The notes under the pieces are model-generated. The model ran no database searches and was not told the origin of the DNA. It saw only the letters and a list, made by a program, of their open reading frames with translations. From Sulfuritalea sp. (GTDB lineage: Bacteria > Pseudomonadota > Gammaproteobacteria > Burkholderiales > Rhodocyclaceae): a DNA stretch of 64,000 nucleotides. A program made the translations under genes and the position numbers. Each line of letters starts with the position of its first letter. Position 1 is the first letter of the stretch. The stretch covers positions 1 through 64,000 of the forward strand of contig JAIPCF010000006.1 of the NCBI GenBank assembly GCA_021738385.1. The letters run 5' to 3'. Positions 54,301-61,640 of the stretch are shown here, piece by piece.

Positions 54301-55361
54301 ATACGGTTGCACGGATGGGAGGTGATGAGTTCCTGATTGTGATGGAGGGCATTCACGATCCGACCATGGTTTCGCGTATTGCCGACAAGATTCTGGAAGA
54401 TCTGCGCCTGAATCCGGTGGTTCTGGAGCAGGAGTTCTATGTCGGTGCCAGTATCGGCATTGCCTTCTTTCCGCAGGATGGTGGCGATTCAACAAATTTA
54501 ATAAAGAGTGCCGATGCGGCGATGTATCGTGCAAAAGAGCGGGGACGCAATACCTACGAGTTTTTTACCCGGGAACTGATGCAGTCCTCGCTCGATCGCT
54601 TCAGGATGGAAACCGATCTGCGGCGCGCCATCGAACGCGACGAGCTGTTGATCTATCTTCAGCCGCAGTTCTCACTCAAGACCGGCGAACTGCTTGGGGC
54701 GGAGGCCTTGGTGCGCTGGCTGCATCCGCAAAAGGGTTTGGTGATGCCGGCAAGGTTCATCCCGCTGGCGGAAGAATCGGGTCTTATCGTTGCGCTGGGT
54801 GAATGGGTGCAGCACGCCGCCTGTGCCCAATGGGCGGCTTGGGCGGCGGCCGGGCTCAGACCGGGTGTCCTGTCGATCAATGTTTCGGGGGTCGAATTCC
54901 GTCGCGGACAGATCCAGGGCATGGTGCGTGAAGTGCTCGAGGAAACCCGTCTGTCGCCTGCGCTGCTGGAACTGGAAATCACCGAAAGTGCAATCATGAG
55001 CCAGGTGGAAAACAGCGTTCAGGTGCTGCATGATCTTCGCGAGATGGGGATCAATCTGGCGATTGACGATTTCGGTACCGGTTATTCTTCTTTGGCCTAC
55101 CTCAAGCGCTTGCCTCTCGATAAGCTGAAGGTTGACCAGAGCTTCGTGCGGGGGCTCCCTGGCGATTCCGAAGATGGTGCGATTGTCCAAGCCGTCATCG
55201 CACTTGGACACAGCCTGCAACTGAAAGTTATCGCCGAAGGCGTGGAAACCGAGCGTCAGCGCGAGTTTCTGATCGTCGCGGGTTGCGATGAGATGCAGGG
55301 CTATCTGCGTGGCAAGCCAATGCCGGTTGCAGATTTCAACGGCAAATTTCTCGGCGTTTGA
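51378..55361 (+). CDS. Seven-PAS GGDEF-EAL c-di-GMP enzyme
   Basis: A 1327-residue cytoplasmic protein with no membrane helices. Five tandem PAS domains (about 10-630) are near-copies of one another: each opens IFDNALIGI-like, then RDRVI-RCNPRFEE and GYGPGELAGKSTR. Two different PAS domains follow (about 650-770 and 775-895). GGDEF (981-985, intact) has an RESD I-site five residues before it, so product inhibition is expected. The EAL domain has EAL at 1109-1111, ITESAIM, DDFGTGYSSLAYLKRLPLDKLKVD and EGVET, all intact. Both synthesis and breakdown of c-di-GMP are possible. Duplicated PAS units look like recent tandem expansion. Divergent from the dehydrogenase gene. Confidence 0.95.
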   Translation: MTTINDKAAAQQLREYELIFQHAQVGILVVRDRVIQHCNPRLEKLLGYGPGELIGQNTRLFYQSDQAWRDTGQRAYPVIAETGSFTGEVEFRRRDGGVIWCQIIGSLVNHDNPDEGHLWLYNDLTEKRQAENELNALLQEQMLIFERAHTGIMFVRDRVILRCNPRFEAMFGHSPGVLIGQSTRVLFPDEKTWAENGERVYAILSETGVFDDNLDYVRGDGSPICCHVISSLLEAGNPAAGTVWLYEDITARRATEQALAQSHWEQQLIFDNALIGISYQRNRTILRCNHRLEEMFGYAQGELAGKSARVMFTSESDWAETGRRIYRETGGAKTFDGEIHYCKRDGTPFWVRVIGRTVDVADGSETWIWTYDDITARRAAEEALTKNAAEYALIFDNALIGISYHRNRVIQRCNPRFEEILGYGPGELAGKSTRIYYASDEDWEAMGRHVFGADTHRQTFEDELCFYRRDGSPVWVHVIGRTVDSPDGETWIWIYDDITARRATERALEVSHQEQQLIFDNALIGIAYMRDRVLLRCNRTFEEIYCFAPGEPIGKTTRLMFFSEEDFENIGHRLQAAGEQGQGFSEEVRYQRQDGTPIWVRVNGQPIQEAQGQVWIWTCQDVTRQHQAEEALRLSYREMEQRVAERTAEVSRQLNFMEQLIESIPGPVFYKDRGGRYLGFNQRYLEFLGMPRDKLLGATVYDIAPKELADRYKAADDQLFNKPGAQVYETQVQPANGERRDVLFHKATFSDADGRVGGLIGVMFDITERKRMEERMQQAATVFDTSLEGITITASDGSIIAVNRAFTEITGYSESEVIGRNPRILQSDRQEPSFYREMWDTIGREGRWQGELWNKRKDGSLYPESLTISAVKDATGRLMHFVGVFSDITEIRRANDLLAHQAHHDHLTGLPNRLLLEDRLHGALLRAQREQSQVAVMFIDLDRFKNINDSLGHNVGDTVLREVARRFGNLIRESDTVARMGGDEFLIVMEGIHDPTMVSRIADKILEDLRLNPVVLEQEFYVGASIGIAFFPQDGGDSTNLIKSADAAMYRAKERGRNTYEFFTRELMQSSLDRFRMETDLRRAIERDELLIYLQPQFSLKTGELLGAEALVRWLHPQKGLVMPARFIPLAEESGLIVALGEWVQHAACAQWAAWAAAGLRPGVLSINVSGVEFRRGQIQGMVREVLEETRLSPALLELEITESAIMSQVENSVQVLHDLREMGINLAIDDFGTGYSSLAYLKRLPLDKLKVDQSFVRGLPGDSEDGAIVQAVIALGHSLQLKVIAEGVETERQREFLIVAGCDEMQGYLRGKPMPVADFNGKFLGV

Positions 55362-55526
55362 ATTTGCCGGACCGATTCTGCTGAAGGCGGAAGCAAAGTC
55401 CCTATTTCTGCGATGCCAACCCGGGAAAACCTGTACTTCGGGCGTTGAATTGCCGGGCAACGCCGATGAAGCGGCCATAAAAAATTTGGAAGCGCAGAAG
55501 CCATCGGTATCGCTATGCTTGGAAGC

Positions 55527-56990
55527 ATGTCGCAACGGCTGACCCTATCTCGTGCTGCTCACTTGCTGGGCATTTCGCGCGTAGCTTTGCAAAAACGCAT
55601 ACGCGAGGGCGAACTGCCGTCTTTTGACGGCATGGTGACCGTCGACGAACTGCAACGCGGCTGGCCGGAATTGAATTTGGAGGAATCCGGCAGCTTCGAA
55701 AAAACCCGGGAAATTCGTGAGGATGCATTTGCCAGACGCTTGCGTGAACGCGTACTACCGACCCAGGAAGCGCTCGCGCAGCGCTTGTTTGCGCAAGGGC
55801 AGGAACTGGCCGAATTGCAGCGTACCCTGACGCGTTATCACACCCTGTTCGAATTGATACAAGTCAGGCTCGCGGCTTCACCGCCGCCTGCAGCAGAAGA
55901 TATTGGAAGGCTGCTCGATGAAGGTATGGCGCAGGCGCTGGGAGCACCTGCTCCCGAGCACGACATGGCCGCGCTCGATGCTATGCTGCGCGTCATGTCG
56001 GCGCACGTTACGGTCAGACCATCCGGTCGCGAATTCTTTGTCGAAGGTTCGGAAACGCTGCTGAAAGCGGCCTTGCGCGCCGGTTTGTCGCCCAATTATG
56101 GTTGTGGCAACGGTGTATGCGGGTTGTGCAAGGCGCGCGTGGTGGAAGGCGATGTGCGCACCGTGTCACCCTCCGACTATCGATTTACAGAGGCCGAAAA
56201 GGCGCAGGATCACGTCCTGATGTGCGCCTGTACAGCGCTCAGTTCCGATCTTGTGCTGGAGGTGCTGGAGGCAGGCGCACCGGAAGATATTCCCGAGCAG
56301 CGCATCGTCGCTAAAGTGCGCAGCATTGAGGTGCTGAGCGACGACGTAATGCGCTTGCATTTGCAAACTCCGCGCAGCAATCGCCTGCGTTTTCTGGCGG
56401 GCCAGCGTGTCACCCTGGGTGTCAGCGCCGACGTGGCCGGGGGCAGCGACCTGCATGGCGAATTGCCGGTAGCGAGTTGCCCCTGCGATGACCGCAACCT
56501 GATATTTCATGTCAGCCGTGCGCACAGCCGTCCCGCCAGCGCCGACTTTTCACGGTACGTTTTCGATGGCAAGGCCAAACCCGGTGACGAAGTTTCCGTG
56601 TGGGGCCCATGGGGCCGGTTTGTATTGGAAGAAGGTTCCCCGCGCCCACTGGTATTCATCGCCATTGACACGGGCTTCGCACCCATCAACAGCCTGCTCG
56701 AACATGCCATGGCGGTGGATGCCGCAGAGACCATCACGCTTTACTGGGCGAGTTCAAGGCCGGGCGGCCAGTATCTTCCCAAGCAGTGTCGTGCCTGGGA
56801 AGAGGCGCTGGACGAGTTCAGCTATCAGGCGCTGGCTGTTGATGAATTGCCGGCGGCACTTGCGGCACATTCAGCTTTGCCGGGATGCGATGTCTACCTC
56901 GCTGGTGCGGCGGAACAGGTAGAGCAATTGGCCACGGCCCTGCTTGCAGCGGGTGTGCCTCCGCAACAGTTGCATGTCGAGTCGCTTTGA
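55527..56990 (+). CDS. HTH - 2Fe-2S ferredoxin - FAD/NAD reductase fusion protein
   Basis: A 487-residue protein from ATG 55527 (ATG 55515 is also possible). Residues about 1-50 form a helix-turn-helix of the excisionase/MerR kind (LSRAAHLLGISRVALQKRIREGELPSFDG). A helical linker (about 60-120) follows. A plant-type 2Fe-2S domain (about 155-245) has CGNGVCGLC and the fourth Cys in LMCAC. The rest is a ferredoxin-NADP reductase-like part (about 250-487: DDVMRLHLQTP, FLAGQRVTLG, VFIAIDTGFAPINSLLEHA). The order resembles CDP-6-deoxy-glucoseen reductase and similar electron-transfer chains, but an HTH front end on such an enzyme is odd. PASADFS (56527-56550) is encoded by a dispersed repeat. First gene of a five-gene operon. 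Confidence 0.75.
   Translation: MSQRLTLSRAAHLLGISRVALQKRIREGELPSFDGMVTVDELQRGWPELNLEESGSFEKTREIREDAFARRLRERVLPTQEALAQRLFAQGQELAELQRTLTRYHTLFELIQVRLAASPPPAAEDIGRLLDEGMAQALGAPAPEHDMAALDAMLRVMSAHVTVRPSGREFFVEGSETLLKAALRAGLSPNYGCGNGVCGLCKARVVEGDVRTVSPSDYRFTEAEKAQDHVLMCACTALSSDLVLEVLEAGAPEDIPEQRIVAKVRSIEVLSDDVMRLHLQTPRSNRLRFLAGQRVTLGVSADVAGGSDLHGELPVASCPCDDRNLIFHVSRAHSRPASADFSRYVFDGKAKPGDEVSVWGPWGRFVLEEGSPRPLVFIAIDTGFAPINSLLEHAMAVDAAETITLYWASSRPGGQYLPKQCRAWEEALDEFSYQALAVDELPAALAAHSALPGCDVYLAGAAEQVEQLATALLAAGVPPQQLHVESL
56527..56550 (-). repeat. Dispersed 26-bp repeat, copy K (inside the HTH-ferredoxin-reductase gene)
   Basis: Minus-strand reading AAAAGTCGGCGCTGG then CGGGACGGC. Encodes S-R-P-A-S-A-D-F on the plus strand. 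Confidence 0.72.
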
Positions 56991-57021
56991 CATCTTTTCA
57001 ACTCATCTTGACCCACTCATC

Positions 57022-57390
57022 ATGACTCAAGCGCAGCGAATCATTTCCATTCAGGCACAGGGTATCGATCCCGAACTCGACGCCTGTACCTCGGCCGAAC
57101 CCTTCGCACTGATGGTGCTCGGTGACAGCATGGAGCCCGAGTTTCTCGAGGGTGAAATCATTCTGATCGAGCCCGAGGGATTGGCTACCGACGGCTCGTT
57201 CGTTCTCGCTCAACTGGATGGTGAATGGATTTTTCGCCAGTTGAAACGGCAGGATGAAGGCTGGCGCTTGCAGGCCCTGAACCCGACCTATCCCGGTGCG
57301 AACATTTCAGGTCTCGACGCGGTCAAAGGAGTCATCATCCAGAAATCAAAACCCGGAAATCGCCGGGCAACCAAGCGTTACGTGGAGTAA
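57022..57390 (+). CDS. LexA-like S24 domain protein, catalytic Lys replaced
   Basis: A 122-residue protein taken from ATG 57022. The longer frame upstream overlaps the previous gene without homology. There is no HTH, only an S24 peptidase-like barrel: LMVLGDSMEPEFLEGEIILIEP has the nucleophile Ser in GDSMEP. In LexA and UmuD the Lys partner sits in a TVKRL-type stretch. Here it reads WIFRQLKRQ, so Arg takes its place. Self-cleavage is therefore doubtful and the fold may serve as a sensor or scaffold. It follows the fusion gene by 31 bases and precedes the 77-residue gene by five. Confidence 0.75.
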   Translation: MTQAQRIISIQAQGIDPELDACTSAEPFALMVLGDSMEPEFLEGEIILIEPEGLATDGSFVLAQLDGEWIFRQLKRQDEGWRLQALNPTYPGANISGLDAVKGVIIQKSKPGNRRATKRYVE

Positions 57391-57395
57391 GTCCG

Positions 57396-57629
57396 ATGCC
57401 GTACTACATTTATCGCGTCACATCACTGGGACCGGTTCCCCGGTTGGAGAAACTCGCCCAGTTCGAAGTCTTCAAGGAGGCCTCGCAGGAGGCCAAACGC
57501 CTGCGGCGTGACACTGATCTTGGGGAGGGCGTAGCCATCAAGACCATCTTCGCGGAAACCGAGTTGCAAGCCGAAGATCTGCTCAGCCAGCCGCGCGGAG
57601 AAGAACCGATGACGGGAGAGGATTACTAG
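57396..57629 (+). CDS. Small conserved-looking protein, 77 residues
   Basis: Reads MPYYIYRVTSLGPVPRLEKL, then EVFKEASQEAKRLRRD and IKTIFAETELQAEDLL. A strand-helix-strand-helix pattern is likely. A charged tail ends EEPMTGEDY. No family is recognised. It lies between the S24-like gene (5 bases) and the 150-residue gene (4 bases), so the five-gene unit is probably made from one message. Confidence 0.7.
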   Translation: MPYYIYRVTSLGPVPRLEKLAQFEVFKEASQEAKRLRRDTDLGEGVAIKTIFAETELQAEDLLSQPRGEEPMTGEDY

Positions 57630-57633
57630 CGCC

Positions 57634-58086
57634 GTGGTTGACGAAGCAGCCTTTCGTCATGCCCGAGGAGAGATCAATCGGCTGCCCTGTATTTTTGAGC
57701 GTGCGCTGGCCGCGCGTCATGCGGCATGCGAACTGGCGGTGTCGCACCAGATAGCCGAGCGAGAAACGGTAGCGTGCGCCCAGCCGGTGGCGCGGGCGGT
57801 TTGTGCGCAGATGTTGGCGCTTCTTAGAGAAAAGTCTGCTTTTGCACTGGGTCTGGCTGGCACCCGGCGCATATTGCCGCATGCGATGGTGATGAAGATT
57901 CAGTGCGGTGGGCTGGATGGATTGAAAGCCTTGCTGGACGCCGACGCGATCGCACCGGACATACGCCGGCTGGTTCGGATGGCACAAGAACAATTCGGTG
58001 ATCTGGAAAAGCTGCCATTTTCCGAAATCGTGCAAGGGGTGGCGGCCTGGAAGCCGCGCCGTCGCCATGGCAGGGCGCCCGGATGA
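57634..58086 (+). CDS. Cys-containing protein of unknown function, 150 residues
   Basis: Starts at GTG 57634, the only start that fits the tight spacing. Five Cys (19, 32, 48, 57, 91) are spread over helical segments: LPCIFERALAARHAACEL, ETVACAQPVARAVCAQML and KIQCGGLDGL. Cys spaced this way may bind an Fe-S cluster or metal, which is inference. The C-terminus is basic (KPRRRHGRAPG). It overlaps the next gene by four bases, so the two are coupled. Confidence 0.7.
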   Translation: MVDEAAFRHARGEINRLPCIFERALAARHAACELAVSHQIAERETVACAQPVARAVCAQMLALLREKSAFALGLAGTRRILPHAMVMKIQCGGLDGLKALLDADAIAPDIRRLVRMAQEQFGDLEKLPFSEIVQGVAAWKPRRRHGRAPG

Positions 58087-59144
58087 TCGCCGACATGGCA
58101 GCGCTGGTGAGCGCGGTGCAAACCAATTGCGATATCGCCGATGCACGCCACGCGCGCGATGTCAGCCTGTGCACCTATCTGCTTGGCATGCGCGAGTTCT
58201 ACCGTTGGGAACACGAACTGCCCTGCGGTGAGTCGCCACCGCGCGACGACGTCGGGCGCTGGATCGCTGAACGCGAGGCACGCTGGGAGGACATTGCCGA
58301 GGAAGACTTCGTCGCGCTACCGGTGGCCGGACAAAGCTTCGAGCCCTTTGCCGCGCAGCAGGTCAATGACGCGCTGGCTGGCAGCGGACTGGTCTATGGC
58401 GCGGGCCTGGGACGGTTTCACAAGCCACACTTCTTTCTTGGCAGACTTGATCGCGATGAACAGCGCGGCAGTGCGCGGCTTCTGGTTTGCGGCTGCGAAT
58501 ACGCCCGCGATGTATCGGCCATTCCAGCTGCCTCGCAAGGTACGACGATGATCGTGCGCCGCGAAGCTCTGCGTCAGTGGCTTTGGGAAAAGGCCGAAGG
58601 ATGGAATCTCAAACAGCGCGACGGCGCGCTGAAATCAGCCTTGCTCGCCTACGGCTTCGACGTCGATCCGGTGGCCGCCATTGAACGCATGGTCGATGGC
58701 GAAATTGAAACACTGGTCTTGCATGAAGAGGGCGAGATTGCCGCCGGGCATTTGCTAGGCGATTGCTGGCCGTCAATGCTGGCGAGTTTCAGTGGCAAGC
58801 GCGCGGAACTGCTGGCTCGCGCGGTGCGAGACAACCTGGCGGATTGCCTGGTGACGCTACCGACATTGCTGCAGAGAGGTCGCCATGACTCGTTGCATTT
58901 CTGGTTCTCCACATTCGATGGTCTGCGTCGCGAACTGTTTCCAAGCCTGGTCACGGCATATACGGAGACAAAAGTCGGCGATGGTGACACGGCGAAGAAT
59001 GCCAGCTTGATAAGCATGGCAGAGCTGGAAGCTGCCGCCGAGGTGGGAGCAGTTCAGTTTGCGACACTTGGTCGGCGCCTTCTGGAGCTGGACGAGCCTG
59101 AGATTGAGGAACTGTCGCTTGAGGCGGCCGCGATTGCGCTTTAG
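58083..59144 (+). CDS. Sfum_1244-family-like protein
   Basis: A 353-residue cytoplasmic protein. It resembles my recollection of the Sfum_1244 family: VQTNCDIADARHARDVSLCTYLLGMREFYRWE at the N-terminus, GLVYGAGLGRFHKPHFFLGRL, VCGCEYARD, and RREALRQWLWEKAEGW. The LHEEGEIAAGHLLG stretch is also typical. The family is known by name only, from sulfur- and metal-cycling anaerobes. KVGDGDTAK (58969-58994) is encoded by a dispersed repeat inside a region that seems variable. Last gene of the five-gene operon; the mRNA probably ends in the 222 bases after it. Confidence 0.7.
   Translation: MIADMAALVSAVQTNCDIADARHARDVSLCTYLLGMREFYRWEHELPCGESPPRDDVGRWIAEREARWEDIAEEDFVALPVAGQSFEPFAAQQVNDALAGSGLVYGAGLGRFHKPHFFLGRLDRDEQRGSARLLVCGCEYARDVSAIPAASQGTTMIVRREALRQWLWEKAEGWNLKQRDGALKSALLAYGFDVDPVAAIERMVDGEIETLVLHEEGEIAAGHLLGDCWPSMLASFSGKRAELLARAVRDNLADCLVTLPTLLQRGRHDSLHFWFSTFDGLRRELFPSLVTAYTETKVGDGDTAKNASLISMAELEAAAEVGAVQFATLGRRLLELDEPEIEELSLEAAAIAL
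58969..58994 (+). repeat. Dispersed 26-bp repeat, copy L (inside the Sfum_1244-like gene)
   Basis: Reads CAAAAGTCGGCGATGG then TGACACGGCG. Encodes K-V-G-D-G-D-T-A, a third reading frame compared with copies G and K. Confidence 0.8.
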
Positions 59145-59316
59145 ATAGAGACTTGCGTACTACAGCAAGTTCAACAAACGGGTATTGCTCGTGATATTCG
59201 ACGTAACAACCCGCCTTCAAAGACTGAAAGCAGCCTGGTTCTGAAGGCTTTGTGAACCCCGTGCAAGGTGCCGACTTGTATGTGCCGGCAGTGCCAAATC
59301 CAGGACTATTGGGGCG

Positions 59317-59342
59317 AAAAAATGCCGGCTCGCAATCGAGCC
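59317..59342 (-). terminator. Intrinsic terminator after the PsiF-type gene
   Basis: On the minus strand GGCTCG, loop ATTG, CGAGCC is followed after four bases by TTTTTT (plus-strand A-run 59317-59322). It lies 25 bases past the PsiF-type stop codon. Confidence 0.6.
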
Positions 59343-59366
59343 GCCATTCAGTATGTTGATGAATGA

Positions 59367-59771
59367 TTACTTGCTGCTAAGGCATTTCTTCATGAACATC
59401 TTGTAGTCATCACCCTTCTTGCCCTTGCCCTGTCCAGCACAGACCTTCATCCTGTTTTGCTGCGCAGTTGGCCCAGCCGTGGGTCCCGGTTTAGGCATTG
59501 GTTTCATCTCTGGCTTCGGCATCGGCTTCACGTCAGGCATTGGCTTGGGCATCATCCCCGGCTTGGGCGGCATCGGCTTCGGCATCACCTGCGGCCCGGC
59601 GCCTCCCTGCATGCATTTCTTGACGAATGCGCTCTTGGCGGCGCCGGCCAGCGGCTTACCACTCTTGCTGACAGCCTTGGCTTCACAGTCTCCCATACCC
59701 GCCTTTGGGGCCTGGGCATACGAACCAGCGGCAAACAATGTCGCGGCAATGGCTATGATCAGTTTCTTCAT
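59367..59771 (-). CDS. Secreted PsiF-repeat protein with a Pro/Met/Lys-rich middle
   Basis: A 134-residue exported protein: signal peptide MKKLIIAIAATLFAAGSYA, then a PsiF-type repeat (GDCEAKAVSKSGKPLAGAAK with FVKKC). A central low-complexity region follows of PMPKP/MPKPEMKP type (about 60-100). A second, shorter PsiF-like repeat ends the protein (RMKVCAGQGKG, then FMKKCLS). Paired Cys in each repeat suggest disulphides. PsiF is phosphate-starvation induced in E. coli; regulation here is unknown. The Met/Pro-rich spacer is unusual and may bind metal, which is inference. Confidence 0.83.
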   Translation of the reverse strand: MKKLIIAIAATLFAAGSYAQAPKAGMGDCEAKAVSKSGKPLAGAAKSAFVKKCMQGGAGPQVMPKPMPPKPGMMPKPMPDVKPMPKPEMKPMPKPGPTAGPTAQQNRMKVCAGQGKGKKGDDYKMFMKKCLSSK

Positions 59772-59904
59772 TTCTGACTACCTCCTGATTGGAATTAATC
59801 TTTGTCGCGGCGATTGCCACATTTGATTTAACGCTACGAAAATCGAATTGGTTGACTTCCGTTCACATTCCAATGGTGTTGCACCGGAATGCGAACGCCG
59901 GATA

Positions 59905-61416
59905 CTACCGGACTTTCCAGGTCCAGGAACCGCCGACGCCGATATCCACCGGCGAAATACCGGCACCAACGGTACCGCTCACACCGAAGCCCTGGAACTG
60001 GGTAAAGCTCTCATCAAATGACACGTCAACCGCCGCGCCGACAATCTTGCTCGGCGGCCCGCCCGAGGCGCCGACACTCCAGCCCCACCCTTCAAAGCTG
60101 TCGGCGGACACTTTGGGGAAGAAGCCCGCGCCCAGCGATGCACCGCCGGCGACGTTGGTCACCAGTTGCGGCCCCAAACTCACGTAGAAGCCGGTGTGGC
60201 CCTTGTAGTCCGTGATGATCGACAGCGTCAATCCTGCTCCGACACCGTAAGCGGCAGATGCCGAAAGGTTATAGGCCATGAAGAAATGTTCCGGCGCGGC
60301 CTGTGCTTCGCGGATGAAGAAGCCCTGATCGAGGAAGGCTGACTTTCCGGCGAAGTTGGGACGCAATCCGAGATCGGCGAGTTTCTTGTCCATCTGGGAA
60401 GCTGATGCAGTGCAGAAGTTGCTTTCACTGAACAAGTCCTTGACCTTGCCGGCCGTCGATTTCATTTGCGCTTCCAGGCGTTTCATTTCATCGATCACGT
60501 CTTTTGACGCATTGATGCCATTCGCGGCAAGGTTTAGAACCTCGTTCTTTTTCCCGGCGTTCTTGAACAGGCCCTTTTGCGCATTGGTCTTCGCCATCAG
60601 GTCTGACATGACTTTCTCGAAGTTGGGCAGGCCGGGCATTCCGGGTACGGCAGGCAGCTTGATCTTGGTGGCTCCTTTGAGTGCGGCCATGGTGGCCTTG
60701 CACACTTCGGCGCTCAGTCCGTTGAGAACAAATTCGCCGGCTTTGACCACATATTTACCGGCCTCGACCACCGTGTGGCCGACAACCTTGCCGCCCTTGA
60801 TGACTTCTTCACCAACGACCTTACCGCCGACAACGATTTCGCGGCCGACCACTTGGCCGCCTTTGACGATGAACTTGCCGCCCTCCACGGTCTTGGTAGC
60901 GACGACTTTGCCAGCCTCGACGGTTTGCGTGGCGACGATCTTGCCACCCTTGACAACGACACGTCCCACCACCTTGCCGTTTTTCACGACCTCATGCGTA
61001 ACCGTATCGCCTGATTTGCTGACTTCCTTCCCGATTGTTTCGCTGGTATCGACAACCGAGTCGCCGACCTTGTGTGCCGTCTTGTCAACCGCGTGAAACG
61101 TATCGCCGGCCGCTTTTGCCGCACCTTTGCCGACGGTTGTCGCTGCACCGGCTACCGCGCCTGCGGCAACGGCAGCACCGCCTGCCACCGCTCCGCCGAC
61201 TTTCTTGGCCGTACTGGTAGTTCCTTTGACAACTGTCTTGGTGGTTGTCTCGACAGCCGAGGCGCCCTTTTTCGCAGTACTCGAAACGGTCGAGGCGCCC
61301 TTCTTGACTCCTTTTTTTGCCTTGTCAATTATGTTCGCATGAGCCTGAATCGATCCGAAACAAAATGCGCATGAAATCAGCAGCGCAAATAAGCGCTGGA
61401 ATGTTTTTGACGCCAT
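59905..61416 (-). CDS. Secreted GK-repeat protein with C-terminal beta-rich domain
   Basis: Taken from ATG 61416 (503 residues), with GGAGG nine bases upstream. An in-frame GTG five codons earlier overlaps that ribosome site. Signal peptide to about QAHA. A Lys/Ala/Thr-rich stretch follows (30-120, amphipathic). A tandem array of about seven 11-residue units of type GKVVGRVVVKG / GKIVATQTVEA lies about 150-225. A helical middle (VCKATMAALKG with KLPAVPGMPG) follows, then a Gly-rich beta domain (about 390-503) ending GAGISPVDIGVGGSWTWKVR. The strictly spaced repeats should form a beta-helix-like rod. The C-terminus resembles an outer-membrane or lipocalin-like beta structure. Function unknown. 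A decayed paralogue lies just upstream. Confidence 0.75.
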   Translation of the reverse strand: MASKTFQRLFALLISCAFCFGSIQAHANIIDKAKKGVKKGASTVSSTAKKGASAVETTTKTVVKGTTSTAKKVGGAVAGGAAVAAGAVAGAATTVGKGAAKAAGDTFHAVDKTAHKVGDSVVDTSETIGKEVSKSGDTVTHEVVKNGKVVGRVVVKGGKIVATQTVEAGKVVATKTVEGGKFIVKGGQVVGREIVVGGKVVGEEVIKGGKVVGHTVVEAGKYVVKAGEFVLNGLSAEVCKATMAALKGATKIKLPAVPGMPGLPNFEKVMSDLMAKTNAQKGLFKNAGKKNEVLNLAANGINASKDVIDEMKRLEAQMKSTAGKVKDLFSESNFCTASASQMDKKLADLGLRPNFAGKSAFLDQGFFIREAQAAPEHFFMAYNLSASAAYGVGAGLTLSIITDYKGHTGFYVSLGPQLVTNVAGGASLGAGFFPKVSADSFEGWGWSVGASGGPPSKIVGAAVDVSFDESFTQFQGFGVSGTVGAGISPVDIGVGGSWTWKVR

Positions 61417-61640
61417 GATTATTACCTCCACAGGGAAAATTAATCAGATCGAGGCACGATCCAAAGGTGGATGTGACCATCAAAAATGTTGTCAATGAAA
61501 AACTTCAAAATAAAAATAGTACTGCTCTTTGTCGGGCTAGTGTAGATAATTATCTATCGGTCATTGGCTGCTGCACTTTCGAAGCGGGCATTTACACAAA
61601 ACGGAAAGTCCCGCGGCGAAATCTTTCAATTGCCGATTTT

